DNA from: Epiperipatus broadwayi
Lineage: Eukaryota > Onychophora > Udeonychophora > Euonychophora > Peripatidae
DNA: 64,000 bases
Direction of reading: 5' to 3'
Assembly (NCBI GenBank): GCA_028023455.1
Contig: JAQFVV010000017.1
Span: 124,001-188,000 of the forward strand
Made by a program: the position numbers and the translations under genes. The notes under the pieces are model-generated. The model searched no databases and was not told the origin of the DNA. It saw nothing but the letters and a program-made list of their open reading frames with translations. Of this stretch, positions 24,552 through 37,794 are shown piece after piece. Every line of letters begins with the position of its first letter. The stretch's first letter is position 1.

Positions 24552-25756
24552 GTATATATCATTATGTATTTCATTCTACATCTTACAATCTGGCACACAA
24601 GAATTTAAAATTACTTATTTTTAGTTTCTTTATTTATTTATTTTTCCACCTCAATATTTGATGAAATTTTATGTTGACTATGTTGAATAAAAAATTATAA
24701 TTTACAATTTTTTGCAATAATCTGAGTTTAAACCTCCTATATATTACATATTTATTTAAAATAAAGTCATGCCCAAATTGCATAGCATTTATGATAGAAT
24801 ATGCAACATTTTTTGTTTTTCAATAAATATTATTGGATCTGATATAGAAATACTGATATCATAGCATTGTGTCTTGAATATGATTTTACTTATAAAGTGT
24901 AGGTGTTCTACATCCTAAATCAACTGATAAAAATTTTAGACATTTCAACGAGGGTGTATCTGTGAAGAAATTTGAAAGGCCATAAATATTTATTGAACCA
25001 CTTTTTGTTATTTCTTTTAAATTTATTGTATTTTTTATTATCAGACATGAAGAAAAATAATGCAAGTTAAATGAATCTAAGACTACAAGAGTTGCTTGAT
25101 ATATTTAAAATTCCTTTCCTTATGCTTATTCAATTGTAAATAAAATTAATTCTCTTATGTTTTCAGTTTGTTAAAATTATAACTGTTTTTAAATAATTTT
25201 TTTGATTTAGGATTTTTATAAAATAAACTTTGGATGATTGCGGCAAATTAATTGCACTGCTTAGGTAGGAAATTAAAACAAGTAGAGAACTAAAGTGAAT
25301 TCCAAATTGAAATAATCCGGCTGTGTTTCGTTCCAATAATATAAAAATTTATACAAGCTTAACCACCCGGATAAATAATACATTTATATAAATTTGAATG
25401 TGTTTTCGTACATTTAGACGTAAAAATAATAAATCAGCCTTTTAAATTATCAATTGCTGAGTAAAGATCTCTTCAACAATCATTCAAAGAGAAATAGAAA
25501 TAATAAAAAAAACAAGACTCATCAGTCATTAACTAACTGATTGTTAGTTTTTAGCAGTTGTTGTTCTCTAGCTCAAATCAGCTGGATTACCAATTTACGA
25601 TCAATTTTGAATACCTGGCGAGATTGATCATATGCCAATTGTTTTATTTTATTTTTAATTTCTAAGCTTATTTAAAATCTTTTTTAAAAAAAAAAAATCA
25701 GAATTTTAACTTGTCTGGAATGTAGTTCAGATCATAAACACAAGAAACAGATCTAC
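24552..25756. other. AT-rich DNA, nothing recognised
   Basis: No gene, repeat or RNA noted. Confidence 0.5.
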
Positions 25757-26320
25757 TGAAAAATGTTGTTTAATTGAATTTTTAAATAAGATGAAAATCA
25801 ATATTGATGTAATAGAAGAAGTTAACAACTACAAATTCCTTAGTCAGATTATTGACCCATAATGAATAAAATTAATCATTTAATTTTGATAAAAATAACA
25901 ATATTAAAAGGAAATCTGCATATATATTTGAAAAGGAGCGCTTTTAATAAATGAGTTTAAACAAATCCTATTTATGGACTAAGATTTGGATACTGAACAG
26001 ATGAGAATTAGAGAAACATTAAACCTCTCAACAAAGAGCAAACATACTACTGAGAATATTGAAAGAATTAAGGGACTGAAATGAGTTGAACTGGACAGAT
26101 TGATAGAAGTGATAATAATAGATGGATAGTTGAAATCTTAAACTGAATCCCAAGAGTTTTTAAAAGACCCACAAATGGACCACATGTAAGATGGAAGGAT
26201 GGAATAAGATTTGCTGGTGTACTGTGCAGAAGACAGGCTACATATTGGAGAAACAGGATTAAATTTCTTTCATTATTCAATGAATCAATAATGATATTGA
26301 ATATAACAATAATATCTTAA
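25757..26320 (+). pseudogene. RTE reverse-transcriptase C-terminal fragment (copy 3)
   Basis: Plus-strand remnant matching the last third of the RTE reverse-transcriptase region. Readable blocks include MKINIDVIEEVNNYKFL near 25790-25840, a WILN-like block near 25990 and the C-terminal RWIVEILN and PRVFKRPTNGPHVRWKDGI blocks near 26120-26210. Stops and shifts are frequent. It is 5'-truncated, as LINE insertions usually are, and it faces another RTE 3' end at 26397-26604. Confidence 0.7.
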
Positions 26321-26396
26321 AATCATTTGTTCATAAATATTCAGTGGTATATGTTCTATCATTGCAACATGAAGATTTCAAAATACACACATATAT

Positions 26397-26604
26397 ATAT
26401 CATCATCATCATCATCATCATCATCATTATCAACTATTATCAGTCCACTGTAGGATGAAGGTCTCTCCAAATTCAATCCATCTTTTCCAATCTTTATCTT
26501 CTCTTCTCCACATCACCCCTTCTTATTTCATCCATCCATCTCACATGTGGTCTCTTTCTGGGTTTTTTTACAATCTCTTCGTATCCAGTTTAAAATTTAT
26601 ATAT
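26397..26604 (-). mobile_element. RTE 3'-end fragment (copy 5)
   Basis: About 200 bp of the minus-strand RTE 3' end: nine ATC units on the 3' side (26400-26427), then the complement of the C-terminal coding blocks ending at CCAGTTTAAAATTT. Severely 5'-truncated. Confidence 0.75.
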
Positions 26605-26660
26605 ATATAAAGGTGCATATATATATCCAGTTTAAAATTTATATATATATAAAGGTGCAA
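26597..26660. repeat. Tandem duplication at the RTE truncation point
   Basis: CCAGTTTAAAATTTATATAT followed by AAAGGTGCA occurs twice, about 35-43 bp apart. The first copy is RTE sequence, so the duplication arose at or after insertion. Confidence 0.7.
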
Positions 26661-27149
26661 TAAAGTTCCTTGAGCAACTATTACTATTAATAATTAATAA
26701 TCACTTTAGACACAATATTTGATAATCATTGAACTCAAGTATTATATATACTTAACATTGTTGTAGAAATGTCCTGAAAGATTCTCTTTCAATAGTGACA
26801 AATGTGTTTTGTACCTTCATCAATGCTTTTCTTGACAAGCATTGAAACATTCATTACTTTACTGCTACATACAGTTTGATTCATGTCAAATGAACAAATA
26901 GCAATTTATTTTTCCCAATATAAAACAAAAGATAATGTTAGTGCATTATTCCATCATGGGTTAAGAGGTGAAATACATTGTTACATTTCATGTTTTAAAT
27001 CCGATTCACACATGCTAGCTAGCACTTTAAAATTTTTATGGTAAATAAATAAAGTATGTTACTACATAATAAATATAATGAATTGGAGATGTTATTTCTG
27101 GTAGCTTGGAAAAATAATGTCAGTTTAATACACAGTATATACATATATT
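26661..27149. other. AT-rich DNA; small hairpin with GAAAC
   Basis: Mostly featureless. At about 26822-26850 a 7-bp hairpin AATGCTT/AAGCATT is followed directly by GAAAC, recalling the other stem-GAAA motifs, but the 5' core does not fit a hammerhead. Confidence 0.4.
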
Positions 27150-29380
27150 GTACCGGTCCGTTTGCGCCTCTTACTTATATACACACACATTGAGCATGGA
27201 ATGTGTGTTATGTAACAGAGCAACGATTGTAGATATTCAGTTAGACACCATCATTTATTATTTTCTAAAATTGCATCATAAAAGTAAATTACTACACTCA
27301 TACCTTTGAAAGATCTGGTTTACCAAAACCTTTAAGCACCACCTCTGAGAAAAGATTGCTCCCTCCCCAGAGGAATATGACTGCATAACTTAGATAAGGG
27401 TTAGTCCCTTTTTGACTCAATAAAATCAATAATATAGATGCTTTACTTAATACATAACTAGAAAGATGGATATTCAAACGAATTACTCTATGTCCCGATA
27501 GAGATTAATCCCAGGCTATCTCATCTACTCTTTATCTCGGGAAATTGGTTTGTTGCTTAGCTAATAAAGGAGGATAAACGATAAAATCTTAACTAATTAC
27601 ACAGCACAACATTGAAATTTTAATGTTTTATCTCCGCATTTAATTAGCCCTTAATTTTACAATATTACAAATAAATAACAAAAATATATCAATACAAAAC
27701 ACACTATGAAATTTTAATCAAAAACCCCAAGTTAAAATCATTAAATATTTACCCCATGGGATAGGATGGTTTAAGTTTCATCTTCCTTTGCACACTCTAC
27801 AGCATTTGATAGGATATATTCTATACGTGATTTCAATAATCAAACGATCCATGGTAGATACGTGTTTCATTAAATAACCCTCTGTCTTTTTCTTACTCTA
27901 ATAAAGATTTATTATTTGGTGTTATTATTCAACCACAATTTATATTTGAATAAGAGAGTTCCTCAATCAATCCTGCCCATAGCGGATCGTCCAAACAAGA
28001 AACTAATAGACTTATTTATTCCCTTATTTTTTTACTATTACTATCACTATTATCCTGCACATAGCGGATGGAATAAATCTATACTAATCGAAATGAATTT
28101 GTGGTAGATTATAACATATTAAATCCTGCATGTGGTGGATTAAAAAGATAGAGTTATTTATAAATGAACGCACTCACTCCATAGCCTTTCAAATATCTGG
28201 AAAGGTAGATTTAATGGCCCGTTTCTTTATACGATATATATCTTAAAGAAAGAACAGTTATTGACTGTACATTTATCCTGCATGTAGCGGATATTTATGT
28301 AACAAAATAAAACTAAAATGGGCAAACAGGCTAATGCCTCCCACTTGTGTGTATCTAACTTTACGAGAAATCTACCTTCCTTAAATCATTATTTTAAAAC
28401 ATTCATAATATACTACAATTTATTTTGGTAATAAAATCTATTGAATCACGCATAGAATTAATAATAAAAGAAGAAAACTCATTGATCAAATACATATAAA
28501 CTATTATTACATTCATATCGGCCTTTCAAGCCAAATTGTGCAAACGACGCTATAAAAATAAATGCTGATTTATAAACTATTATGTAAATTTTCAATATCT
28601 GATTATATCTATAATAATAAAAATGAAAACAAATCATTCGTAAAAATATTTAAATCACACACGAAAAAAAATAATTATATTTAGAATTATAAAGGGTTTT
28701 ACTTCCCGCAGATTTCGTTTTCTTCTGGGCTGAGGGCTTCTGAAGGAGATATATACATCTTGAGCAGGCAAATGAAGGGGTCTCTTCTATGGATGGCAGG
28801 AAGAATAGTTCATAGGCAGCTACATTTTCAAATGGACAGAGAGTCACATAACTTGGTGGCTACATAGGTCTTGAGCAGTGCAAATGGACCGAAGCAGGTT
28901 CTCTACTCCATGTTCACTGAGGCAATACTATTCAGTCTTGATTTCCTATTATCAAATGGATCCATGTTAAGATGATTTCTGGTTGAAATTATTATATTTA
29001 TTCTTTAAATAACTTGCGATATTTTTAATAATATTTTTCCATCGAATCTATTTCTTTCAGCAGACTTTTCTGGTCACTTTCCTGATTCCTTTATAGATTT
29101 CTATTTGCAGGTTTTCTTTTTTTTATTTCTTTGGATTAAGCATACTTACAGCTTGCACTGACTTTGAATTTTTACTGTCAAGTATATATTTTTTTCGTTA
29201 ACCGATCATCGGCGAAAATAAGTCAATCAGTTTTTTTTTTTGCTGCACCATTGAACTCACTGTTCTTCAACTCAACTCAATTCAATCCCTCTAACTGACT
29301 GAATGAATCAATTAATAATCCCCCCTATCACCTGATCAGCACGCACATAAGTTTTCCTCATTATCGGGTCCCCTCTACAA
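27150..29380. other. Less AT-rich, low-repeat segment with a spaced motif
   Basis: No frame is convincing. Four copies of TCCTGC-NNN-TAGCGGAT (the third with GGTGGAT) lie at 27971, 28053, 28124 and 28276. The 28640-28960 part is also richer in G and C, with a 65-codon minus-strand frame that I cannot match to anything. It could be part of a retroelement leader, a regulatory region or an old gene piece. Confidence 0.4.
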
Positions 29381-32217
29381 ACTATTGCTGTTTTCGATTT
29401 TTTTAATTAGTTTAATTAAAACTCTTTTTATCTTTTTAAATCTGTTTAGGAATTTTCTTTTAGACCATTAGCAATTTACATTCCTATCCCATGTTTTAAT
29501 TAATTTTTAATCTGCAGGTGTCAAGACGAATGACTGACTATTCATATGCTATTACAATTTTCTCTAAAAATATTATAACAAAAGAGAAAAGTCACTGACT
29601 TGCCTGTGGTCATTAAAATCATAATTAACAAAGAAAACAACAAAATTATAAAGATTACATGTTGTAACAAGGTTAACATTATTTTAAAAATTTTGTACAT
29701 AAATTTACCTTCAACACGTAATCCAAAAATAAAAATTTACATCGAAATTTGATAATTTGAAAATACAACATATTTAGTTGCTGGGTTATTTACATTTAAA
29801 TTTCCCAGTATAATTTTATATCCCTTTCTCCATATCAAAAATAACACATTTATTAAAACTGAAAAAAAAAAAAATGCATTTCACTTTAAATGTATATGAT
29901 TGTACATTTAAAATGTATCGTCACCCTTTAGCTTTTTTAATTTAAAATATATTTTGTGCGCAAACAAAGTGAAAATATATTCGCACAGACCAACCTTTTA
30001 TTATTTTTTTTTTATATATATGCTTATTCAGGCTGCAACTTTGTGGCAGTCATTTAAGACTGACTGTCACAATATATATATATATAAAATTTTACTTAAA
30101 CAAAAAGTTCCAACAAAAGAACTGTTATAAATTAATGAGAAAACTTGTTTAGTCTGAGGAATTATCTAATAGTAAATGATAAGTTTCTTAGCAACATCAA
30201 AAACTAAAAGTTATCTCTGTTTACATGGATATAATCTAATTTGTAATCGTTATCATAATAACAAGTCATGGAAATATTTAATTCAACACACACACATATA
30301 TATAAAGAGAGAGAGAGACATTTAGATCTCTCACCTTTTTAGTTGCATTATAAATAAACTTTTTTAGTATTACTTTTTTTCTTATTATATAATTCCCCTA
30401 TTCCTCATTTTAATTAAATAGATAGTAATATTTTTTCCCTTATCCCCAAAACATTAATTATTCAAACCAATTGTCATACTAATGAAAACATCATAGACAA
30501 TTCAATTTCATCTAATTCAGAAAGATTTTTTTGTGATCATAAATATATAATTTTTATCCAAAATAGAATGAATAGATAACTAGTTAACAGAACTGTATAT
30601 TCATTAGATGGATGCACCCAGTGACAAAAATATTCTTGAGATGAAAAAACTTAGCTTTTATTTTTTTAATATCTTCATCAATTATCAATGCATTATTTTT
30701 TATTAGATATCTTATTTGTGGTCTATTTTCAAACCAAATCAGACCAAAAGTTACTCTTCTAATAATGATTGTTCATTGTTATGCCATTTAATATGTTCTG
30801 AGGCATCTATTGATTTGCAAATCTAAACTTAGTGTTTGTGAAATTAAATGGGTAATTGTTGTATAGAAAGATATTTGGAGAATTGTATTTGAAATCTGGG
30901 GGATTTCAAATTGATGTACTTAGGGGGAAAGTTACATGTAAATGTTTTACATTTTTGGATAGAGTATAAAAGATAAATCATGCATATTAAAAGAAAAGAT
31001 TAATGTATGAAGTTCAAAGAATTTATGAATAAATGTAAAAAAATTAGTTTGTATTTTTGCAAAAAATGAAGGTGGAAAAGATTTTCTGAATGTTTGTTTT
31101 TTTCAATTAAATAAAAAAGAAAAATGCATGCTGGTGGGAAAAAAAAACATTTAATTAATTAAGTAAGGGATTAACTCAAAGCAACAGAAAATTGCAATCA
31201 TTAGAACTAAAAAAAAACAACTTCTGATAAAAGCTTGATATGCAGGGAAAATATGTAGTTTAACAAACATATGAGAGATGTTACAAAAACATTAAGACTA
31301 AAATAATGAATTCTTTAATGTACTCAAATACTATCATTCAGAGAGATAAAACCATTTTTTCTCATAGCTTCATTCAAAAGAATTAGGATTTAAATTCTTT
31401 TACTTGGACAGATTATCACTTTCGTTCGGAGTTTCATCCAGAGACATTGATTCTAATCCATTATTTAATGCATTAAAATTCTGTTACTTGGAAAAATAAA
31501 CTTTTTCTTACTTTCATGGATTCTGAGAGATTTATTCTGTTTCATTGCTAAAGGATGCATGAAACTGAAATGCCACAATCAAAGATAAGAGAACAAGGAG
31601 CATACTACAGTAAATAAATAACAGCTTTGTAAAATTAACTGCATTCTAAATATATATTGCAAGTTCAATGCCTCTACACCTATTTTTATTAACACTGTTT
31701 GCAGCGCCTCTACAATTATATAGTTTTAATTTCCCAGTTGAGGGCTTGTGTAATCAAGTTGACACATTGTAGTTTTTAAATTAAAATCTTACACGGATGA
31801 AAATCATATGTTTTTTATATCTGCAATCCGTGAAAACATTCATATGAATATATATATACCGTTAGTACAATTAAAATTTACATATATTTTTAATGGGTAA
31901 CTTGACATTATATATATACACACATATAAATAGAAGTATATTTTAGTCCTGCTGGTTTTATTTTCACTATAATGGAAAACGTTTTTATGATAACGACTTT
32001 TAAGCAGCAGTTCTAAGTGCAGCCAAAAATGTACCACCCAGGTTTTCTGAAATGTAATCTCTCAACAGTGAAAAGATGTCATGCTATTCTGTGAAATCAG
32101 TAATAGTTAGTAATTTGAAGATGGTAATAGTGTCAAGAGTAGTCTTTTACCTCTAGACCATAGCCATTGGGTGATGTAGTTTCTGTTAACAGTTTATCTC
32201 TTTTACTGCTATAATCA
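29381..32217. other. AT-rich DNA, nothing recognised
   Basis: Nearly 3 kb with only short AT runs, a GA run near 30306-30318 and small hairpins. No gene seen. Confidence 0.5.
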
Positions 32218-32462
32218 TCATATGATCACCTTTTTTATCCTTGCTCTTAACTGTTATTAAAACATGCAAAACTCTCTATACATAAGTGCAGTGCTCTCAT
32301 ATCCAAGGCTCCTCACTGATGAAGGCCACAAGCCAGAAACTAGTCTGGGGATATTGAAATGAGGAGACACTAGATGGGAATTTTATGCACAAGTCTTCTG
32401 GCATCCATTGATTACTCTGTCTTGCACTGAATGGCAATACATATAGAGAGTTTTGCCTATTT
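32218..32462. mobile_element. Palindromic element, copy 5, with the best hammerhead-like core
   Basis: A short left arm (32218-32285, CATATGATCACC to CTCTCTATACA) is joined to a long right arm (32286-32462). The right arm keeps the full core described in the next entry and ends at GAGAGTTTTGCC. The junction between arms lies just before GTGCAGTGCTCTCA. No TSD was resolved. Confidence 0.75.
32301..32357 (+). ncRNA. Candidate type I hammerhead ribozyme
   Basis: In order: ATCCAA (32301-32306), GGC, TCCTCA (32310-32315), core CTGATGA (32316-32322), A, stem GGC/GCC with loop CACAA, A, GAAA (32336-32339), palindrome ACTAGT giving a minimal stem III, cleavage site GTC (32343-32345), then TGGGGA (32346-32351). 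TCCTCA pairs with TGGGGA over 6 bp with one G-U wobble, forming stem I at exactly the required positions. In other family members the outer ATCCAA also pairs with TTGGAT. Weak points are an A-A mismatch at the base of stem II and only three pairs in that stem. A palindromic stem III would suit action as a dimer. Activity is not shown. Confidence 0.55.
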
Positions 32463-33555
32463 TACTGCTATAATGTAATTCTTTGAGCTCACAATAAAAA
32501 TCTCTTGATAAAAAAAAAATTGCTAGTTGCTGAAGTGAATAAAAATATAATTCACAGAGACACCAAAATATTAAAAGACTACTATAATTTTAGGAAGTAC
32601 CTGGTAAGTAAACTTATAAATTATTATGTCCACAACAAGATAGGTTTTTTTCGTTCTAAAACTCACTTTTTTTTATTATATTTGTAAAAACAAAATTGTT
32701 TAATTTATAATAAACGTTGACTGAAAATATACATATATATTTAATGTATAAAAAATTGAATGTATTAACAATCTATAACATGTTATATTTGATTAATGAA
32801 GATTAGCCATTTCAGTTCTTTATAAATTACTTTTTCTCTTTTTTTATTTGAAAAGAATATGTCGATATAATATATTTTTTGCTATATCTGTTCAGAGTCC
32901 CAGTTTTATTGTATCTGTGCTCATATAACCAGAATATTATTTTATTAATCAAAGTGTTTCAATTAATTATTTATTTTTATTATTTAAAACCAAATGTGTT
33001 GTTTGTATCATTCTTGTTTATGTTTTGTCTCATTTTTTAGTTCTTAATTAAATAGTTTGTTTTCATTCCTAATTGTATCTTACACCTTGTGTTGGGAAAT
33101 TTGTTAATATTTTAATGAATAGTTAGAATATCATGATATGAACATAGTATTTTGTCTCATGTAGTCTTCAGTAAAGAAAAGGTGTGGTTAAAAGCCAATA
33201 TCTGATTATAAATAAAGTTATCTGATGATGCAACTCTTAATCTGGCCTTCATATAGATGATTATAAATTAATGATAATCAGGAAATATAACCCATGTTCT
33301 TTTAAAAATTTTACATGTGATATTACATAATGAGAACATAAGCTTTAATTATGGTCACCTCTTCAATTCAGAATGGAGATCTGGAGTTAGAATTTATATA
33401 TTTAAAATATTTACTTACTTTTTCATATCAGTATATAAATGATGAATAATATAGCATAATTGTATATGTTTATTTATATGTTATTCTGTTACATAAAATG
33501 TCAAACAAGATTGAGGCAATTAATAATAAAATACATCCCCACATACGTTTTCCAA
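32463..33555. other. AT-rich DNA, nothing recognised
   Basis: No gene or named repeat. A small open frame at 32505-32687 has no recognisable content. Confidence 0.5.
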
Positions 33556-33559
33556 TCAT

Positions 33560-34300
33560 TTTATATTTTGCTGTTCACAATACATATTATAATGGACTCA
33601 TTTGGAGATTGAATAACAATGTCATTTCTATATATCACCACTCAATAATGTGACAATGTAACAAAATAGATAATAGGTGAAAATATTGGAAAAGTAGTCA
33701 GGTTGTTCAATAGTTATGACACTCAGGTAAACACAACCATTAATTAATAGCTACTACTTAATTATTATAAGGGGCCAAGGAAATACTATTTCTTATTCCT
33801 ACAGTTACATGAAATACAAGCATACACATGACTTATATACTAATAAAATATAACGGTATTTAACTGGAAATGATTTAATAGTAATGATAATGATGACGTA
33901 AAATACAAATATCAACATCAACAATAGAAAATACTTATATTTAATCCAGCTAAAAAAAACACTAATCTATTCTTCTCTTCCATTTGATTGGGTCTAACTT
34001 GGTATAAGCTTAATGATTTTAAGCACTAATATAGAAAATATAGTTTAATGATTAATTTTAGAAAGAACAATTTACAACTCACATATTTTTAAGTATAAAA
34101 GATATAATTAAGTTTGCAAAAATTAATTACTGCATTTAAGTAATAATAACAGTCATTCAATTCATAATTCATAAAGGTTAATAAGATTAATCAATCGTTA
34201 TAGAATTTCCAACATTTCCTTTTTTTAATTAACAGAAATAAAAAAACAAATTGTTTTAAAATCTTTCTCTTCTGAGAATACAATCGTGAAATACTTTATC
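33560..34300 (+). repeat. Diverged long repeat, copy 1 of 2
   Basis: Collinear with 39990-40770: both have TTGGAG-NTTGAATA near the start, a GTAACAAA block followed by GAAAATAT, and AATTTGTTTTAAAATCTTTC-like sequence near the end. Identity is low by eye. Family unknown. Confidence 0.45.
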
Positions 34301-36430
34301 TTCATATTTATATGGAGTAAGAATTAAATTTTATTAAAAATAACAATTAATAAACTTTCTTTTTAAATAAATATTTAAGTTTATCTGTACTAAAACTATC
34401 ACAACTACTTGTGTTTACATAAAGGTATTATATATTTAAATATTATATATATAAAGAAGGAAAAAACAAGAAAATTTTCTTTGATTTCGCCTTATAATAA
34501 TCAATAGGTCCATATCAGTAGAATTAATTTTAAAATAAATGAAACAAAATTCTAAAATAAAATAAATTAGAAACAGAAAAACAGATTTATAATTAAATAA
34601 ATGAAAACAAGGTTTAATTAGTTTTAAATATCTTGATATTTTGTTAAATGGAAAATAATTGAAGATTTTATATAAATATTTGACTAAGTAAATATTTGAC
34701 TTAAATTTAAATACATGTAATTACCAGTGCATTAAGACTTTATGGGAAATAAAAAAACTAAAAAAAGGAAAGTAATATTAGGAAAAACAGAGTTAAGCCT
34801 AGAATTTATTTGATAGATGGATGTTGGTTAAGGTCTGGGTGATAAGGAAATACTTTCCAATGAATTGTCACAAAATGAAATATAAAAGCGGTCAGAATCC
34901 AGTACTGAGAAATCATCATGCAAAAATGGTCACTATAATATACCCCATGTAAGAGATGAATGTTGTTTATTATATAAGTCTATCTGCTATATTCTGCTAA
35001 TCTTCTGAATGTTCATTTCTTTCCTTTCGCACTGTAGTGATTAAATAGAAAGATAGTACCCTAACAAACAGCCTTAAGATGTAACAAAACCTGATGTTAA
35101 GCCCATTACTATTGAAGAATATTTGACATTATCTCTGTTAGCCATCTACCAGGAGCTAATATGCTCTATGGTGTCATGAGAGAAGAAAATACATTTTAAG
35201 AGAAAAAATGGATTGAATCTGGTGAATCCAGAATATATGTCAATGAAATCCAGTGCCCTGTAATAGCTATTTGATTTTTCCAGTGCATGCGAACTAAAAT
35301 AAAGCAAGATACTGTTTAAACTGAATGATTGGGGATAAGTTTAAAGCTATATCAAATTAGAACCCATAAATACAAACTCCAGATAAAGATTCTAAAGAAG
35401 AAAGTAAATGTAAGCACAAAACAAATAATGATTTAAGTAAAAGCTATTACATTATTCCATTTATATTTATTTAAGACCTAAAAGTGAAAAATATTATATT
35501 CATTTAAAGTCATATTTTAATTTTCCCTAAATATTTATAATTTTGGGTGGTTATTATATTTCTGCTCTATTTACAGATACACATATCAATCATTCTATTT
35601 TGTTTGTGTATTATTTATTTTATTACTATGTCTTGCAAATATAGTTCCAATATGAACCTGGTGAATGATATTAATAAAGATCTAATCCTAGACTAGAATG
35701 GCATGTTCCTTTTCTATTGACTCAATCTTGGAACTGACATATTAGTTAGGCAAGTAAAATATAGGAAATTACTTTCATAAAATAAGAAAATAAAAAAATC
35801 AATGTAAGTGCCTGTGATGTATTTTTTTATGATAATAACTATATTATATGATTAGTGTGTAAATATACATGATTAATTAAACTATGACAAACAATAAAAT
35901 TATTTTGTTAAATTGTTATGAACAATCTCTAGTCTGTCTATTATAATGTCTCATGTAAAAGTATAATTAATATTAAGATAGGCTTTTTTTTTTTTTGCTT
36001 TTGGATTGGAGAAGCAATTATTTATTTTCTTTGAATAAATAAAATGAATGACCCTCTAATCACTATCTTGTTCATATACTCCAACTGCAGGTAGAGGAAT
36101 GAGAGCTTTTAATTGTCCTATAAATAAATATTCATCAATTATAAAGGTGATGACCTAATTTGTGTCATAGTAGCAGATCTATTAGAAGTACAAATATGTT
36201 TATAGTGATTAGGGTTTGACCTGTCTTTGATTTGAATTGATTTTAAGGGGAATGATGGTCAGGTAATATGGATTTAATTAGCTTTTAAAATAGATAGACT
36301 TAACAATGACCCGTCTCATAATCAAGATCAGTTAAAACATTTATACTAAATGTATCTATATTGATCAAGTATATAACAGACTGAATCTAGTGTGTAAACC
36401 CATGAACAATAAAGCAAGTAGTAAGGTGGC
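34301..36430. other. Unrecognised DNA
   Basis: 34780-35330 is less AT-rich and looks like an old dispersed repeat or degraded gene piece, but no protein frame is seen. The rest is AT-rich. Confidence 0.4.
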
Positions 36431-36432
36431 TG

Positions 36433-36523
36433 AGGAATCCTATTCATATATATATATATAAACTTAAGAGCATGCTAGGAATCCTATTCATATATATATA
36501 TATATAAACTTAAGAGCATGCTA
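36433..36523. repeat. Tandem duplication, about 44-bp period
   Basis: AGGAATCCTATTCATATATA followed by AAACTTAAGAGCATGCT occurs twice in a row, differing by AT-repeat length. Confidence 0.85.
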
Positions 36524-36654
36524 AAGCTCTAAACAAGCTTCTTTTTTTTTATTATGATAAATGCTACTACAAGAGAAGGCATTCAAATACAATAATATAA
36601 CTGTATTATATTACCTTATTTGTTTTATTATTTGAATATAAAATTATATATAAT

Positions 36655-36737
36655 ATCCATTAGAAACCAGTCAACACTTAGATAATCTCATTATAGATAA
36701 TAATCAAAAATTTCAAACTGTTGTCAAGGCAACCTTC
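36655..36737 (+). repeat. Dispersed repeat, copy 2 of 2
   Basis: Matches 19676-19757 (CCATTAGAAACCAGTCA and AAACTGTTGTCAAGGCAACC), same orientation. Confidence 0.65.
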
Positions 36738-37794
36738 TTTTAGCAATAGAGATGGAATCCCATTTCTATTAATGGTCTCATATATTTATATAAATACTAA
36801 AGATTGCAACTTGACTACAGAGATTGAAATTATTGATTGGAAGAAGTTTAAACAAACCTCCTTAAACTGGTAAATATAATCTGTTTTGCATGCAGACCTA
36901 ATAAATAGTCAATTATAACATTACAAACTGCAATTATAATTTTCAAATTGCACTCAAATTACTACTTAAATAATTAATGTAATAATGCTAAAGGTTAAAT
37001 TTATTTATAAAATTATATATATATGAATATGTCATTTTCACAAATGTTTTATTATATTATTAAGGGAAGTTAAATATTCATTTTTTAATTATATATATAT
37101 GCCAATTTTAAAGTTATAATTGTTACTAAAATAAAGTCGTTTGTCTGAATTGTACCGTTCTTTTAACACTAACCATTCTTTATGATAATTTGTTTTTTTT
37201 TCTTTTCAACTTTCAATGTATATATTTTCCAGAGTTATGTGCTAGCATGCCATTAATAATTTTCCTGGCAAGTAAAAAAATTTAAAGAAATATCAGAGCT
37301 TTATTAGGCATTATAATCCCTAGTAAAGATCTGCTAAGTTTTTGTCAAAGACATCATAGTACAAATAACTATCCCTCAAGAAATGAATGGGAAACTGGTT
37401 CCAAATTTTTTTCTAATCCTTTAACTATTCATGGCTAGATATAGTTGTTCTTTCAAATTGTTTTATCTTTTTTCTAACATTAGCTGCGACCTATGCTATT
37501 GTACCTTGTGTCTTCTTTATAAGTTTTAGTTTTAAAAATATATTTGCTTTTCTAAGAATATATTTTTCTTTGTAATTATTTTTCTTTTGCTCCTACTCCT
37601 TAATTAGTTTATTTTTTTATTATCTACCAAATAATAATTTCTATTCAAAGCTGTCCACACGCTCCTTTTTAATTAATTAATCTAAAAATATTTAGTAACA
37701 ACGGTACGTTTTAGAAATATTTAAAAAAGCACTAATAATGTGTTTATCTTCTTTCAAATTAAAAGTGTTTAATAATAATTCACAGATTCAAACG
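36738..37794. other. AT-rich DNA, nothing recognised
   Basis: No gene or repeat identified. Confidence 0.5.
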
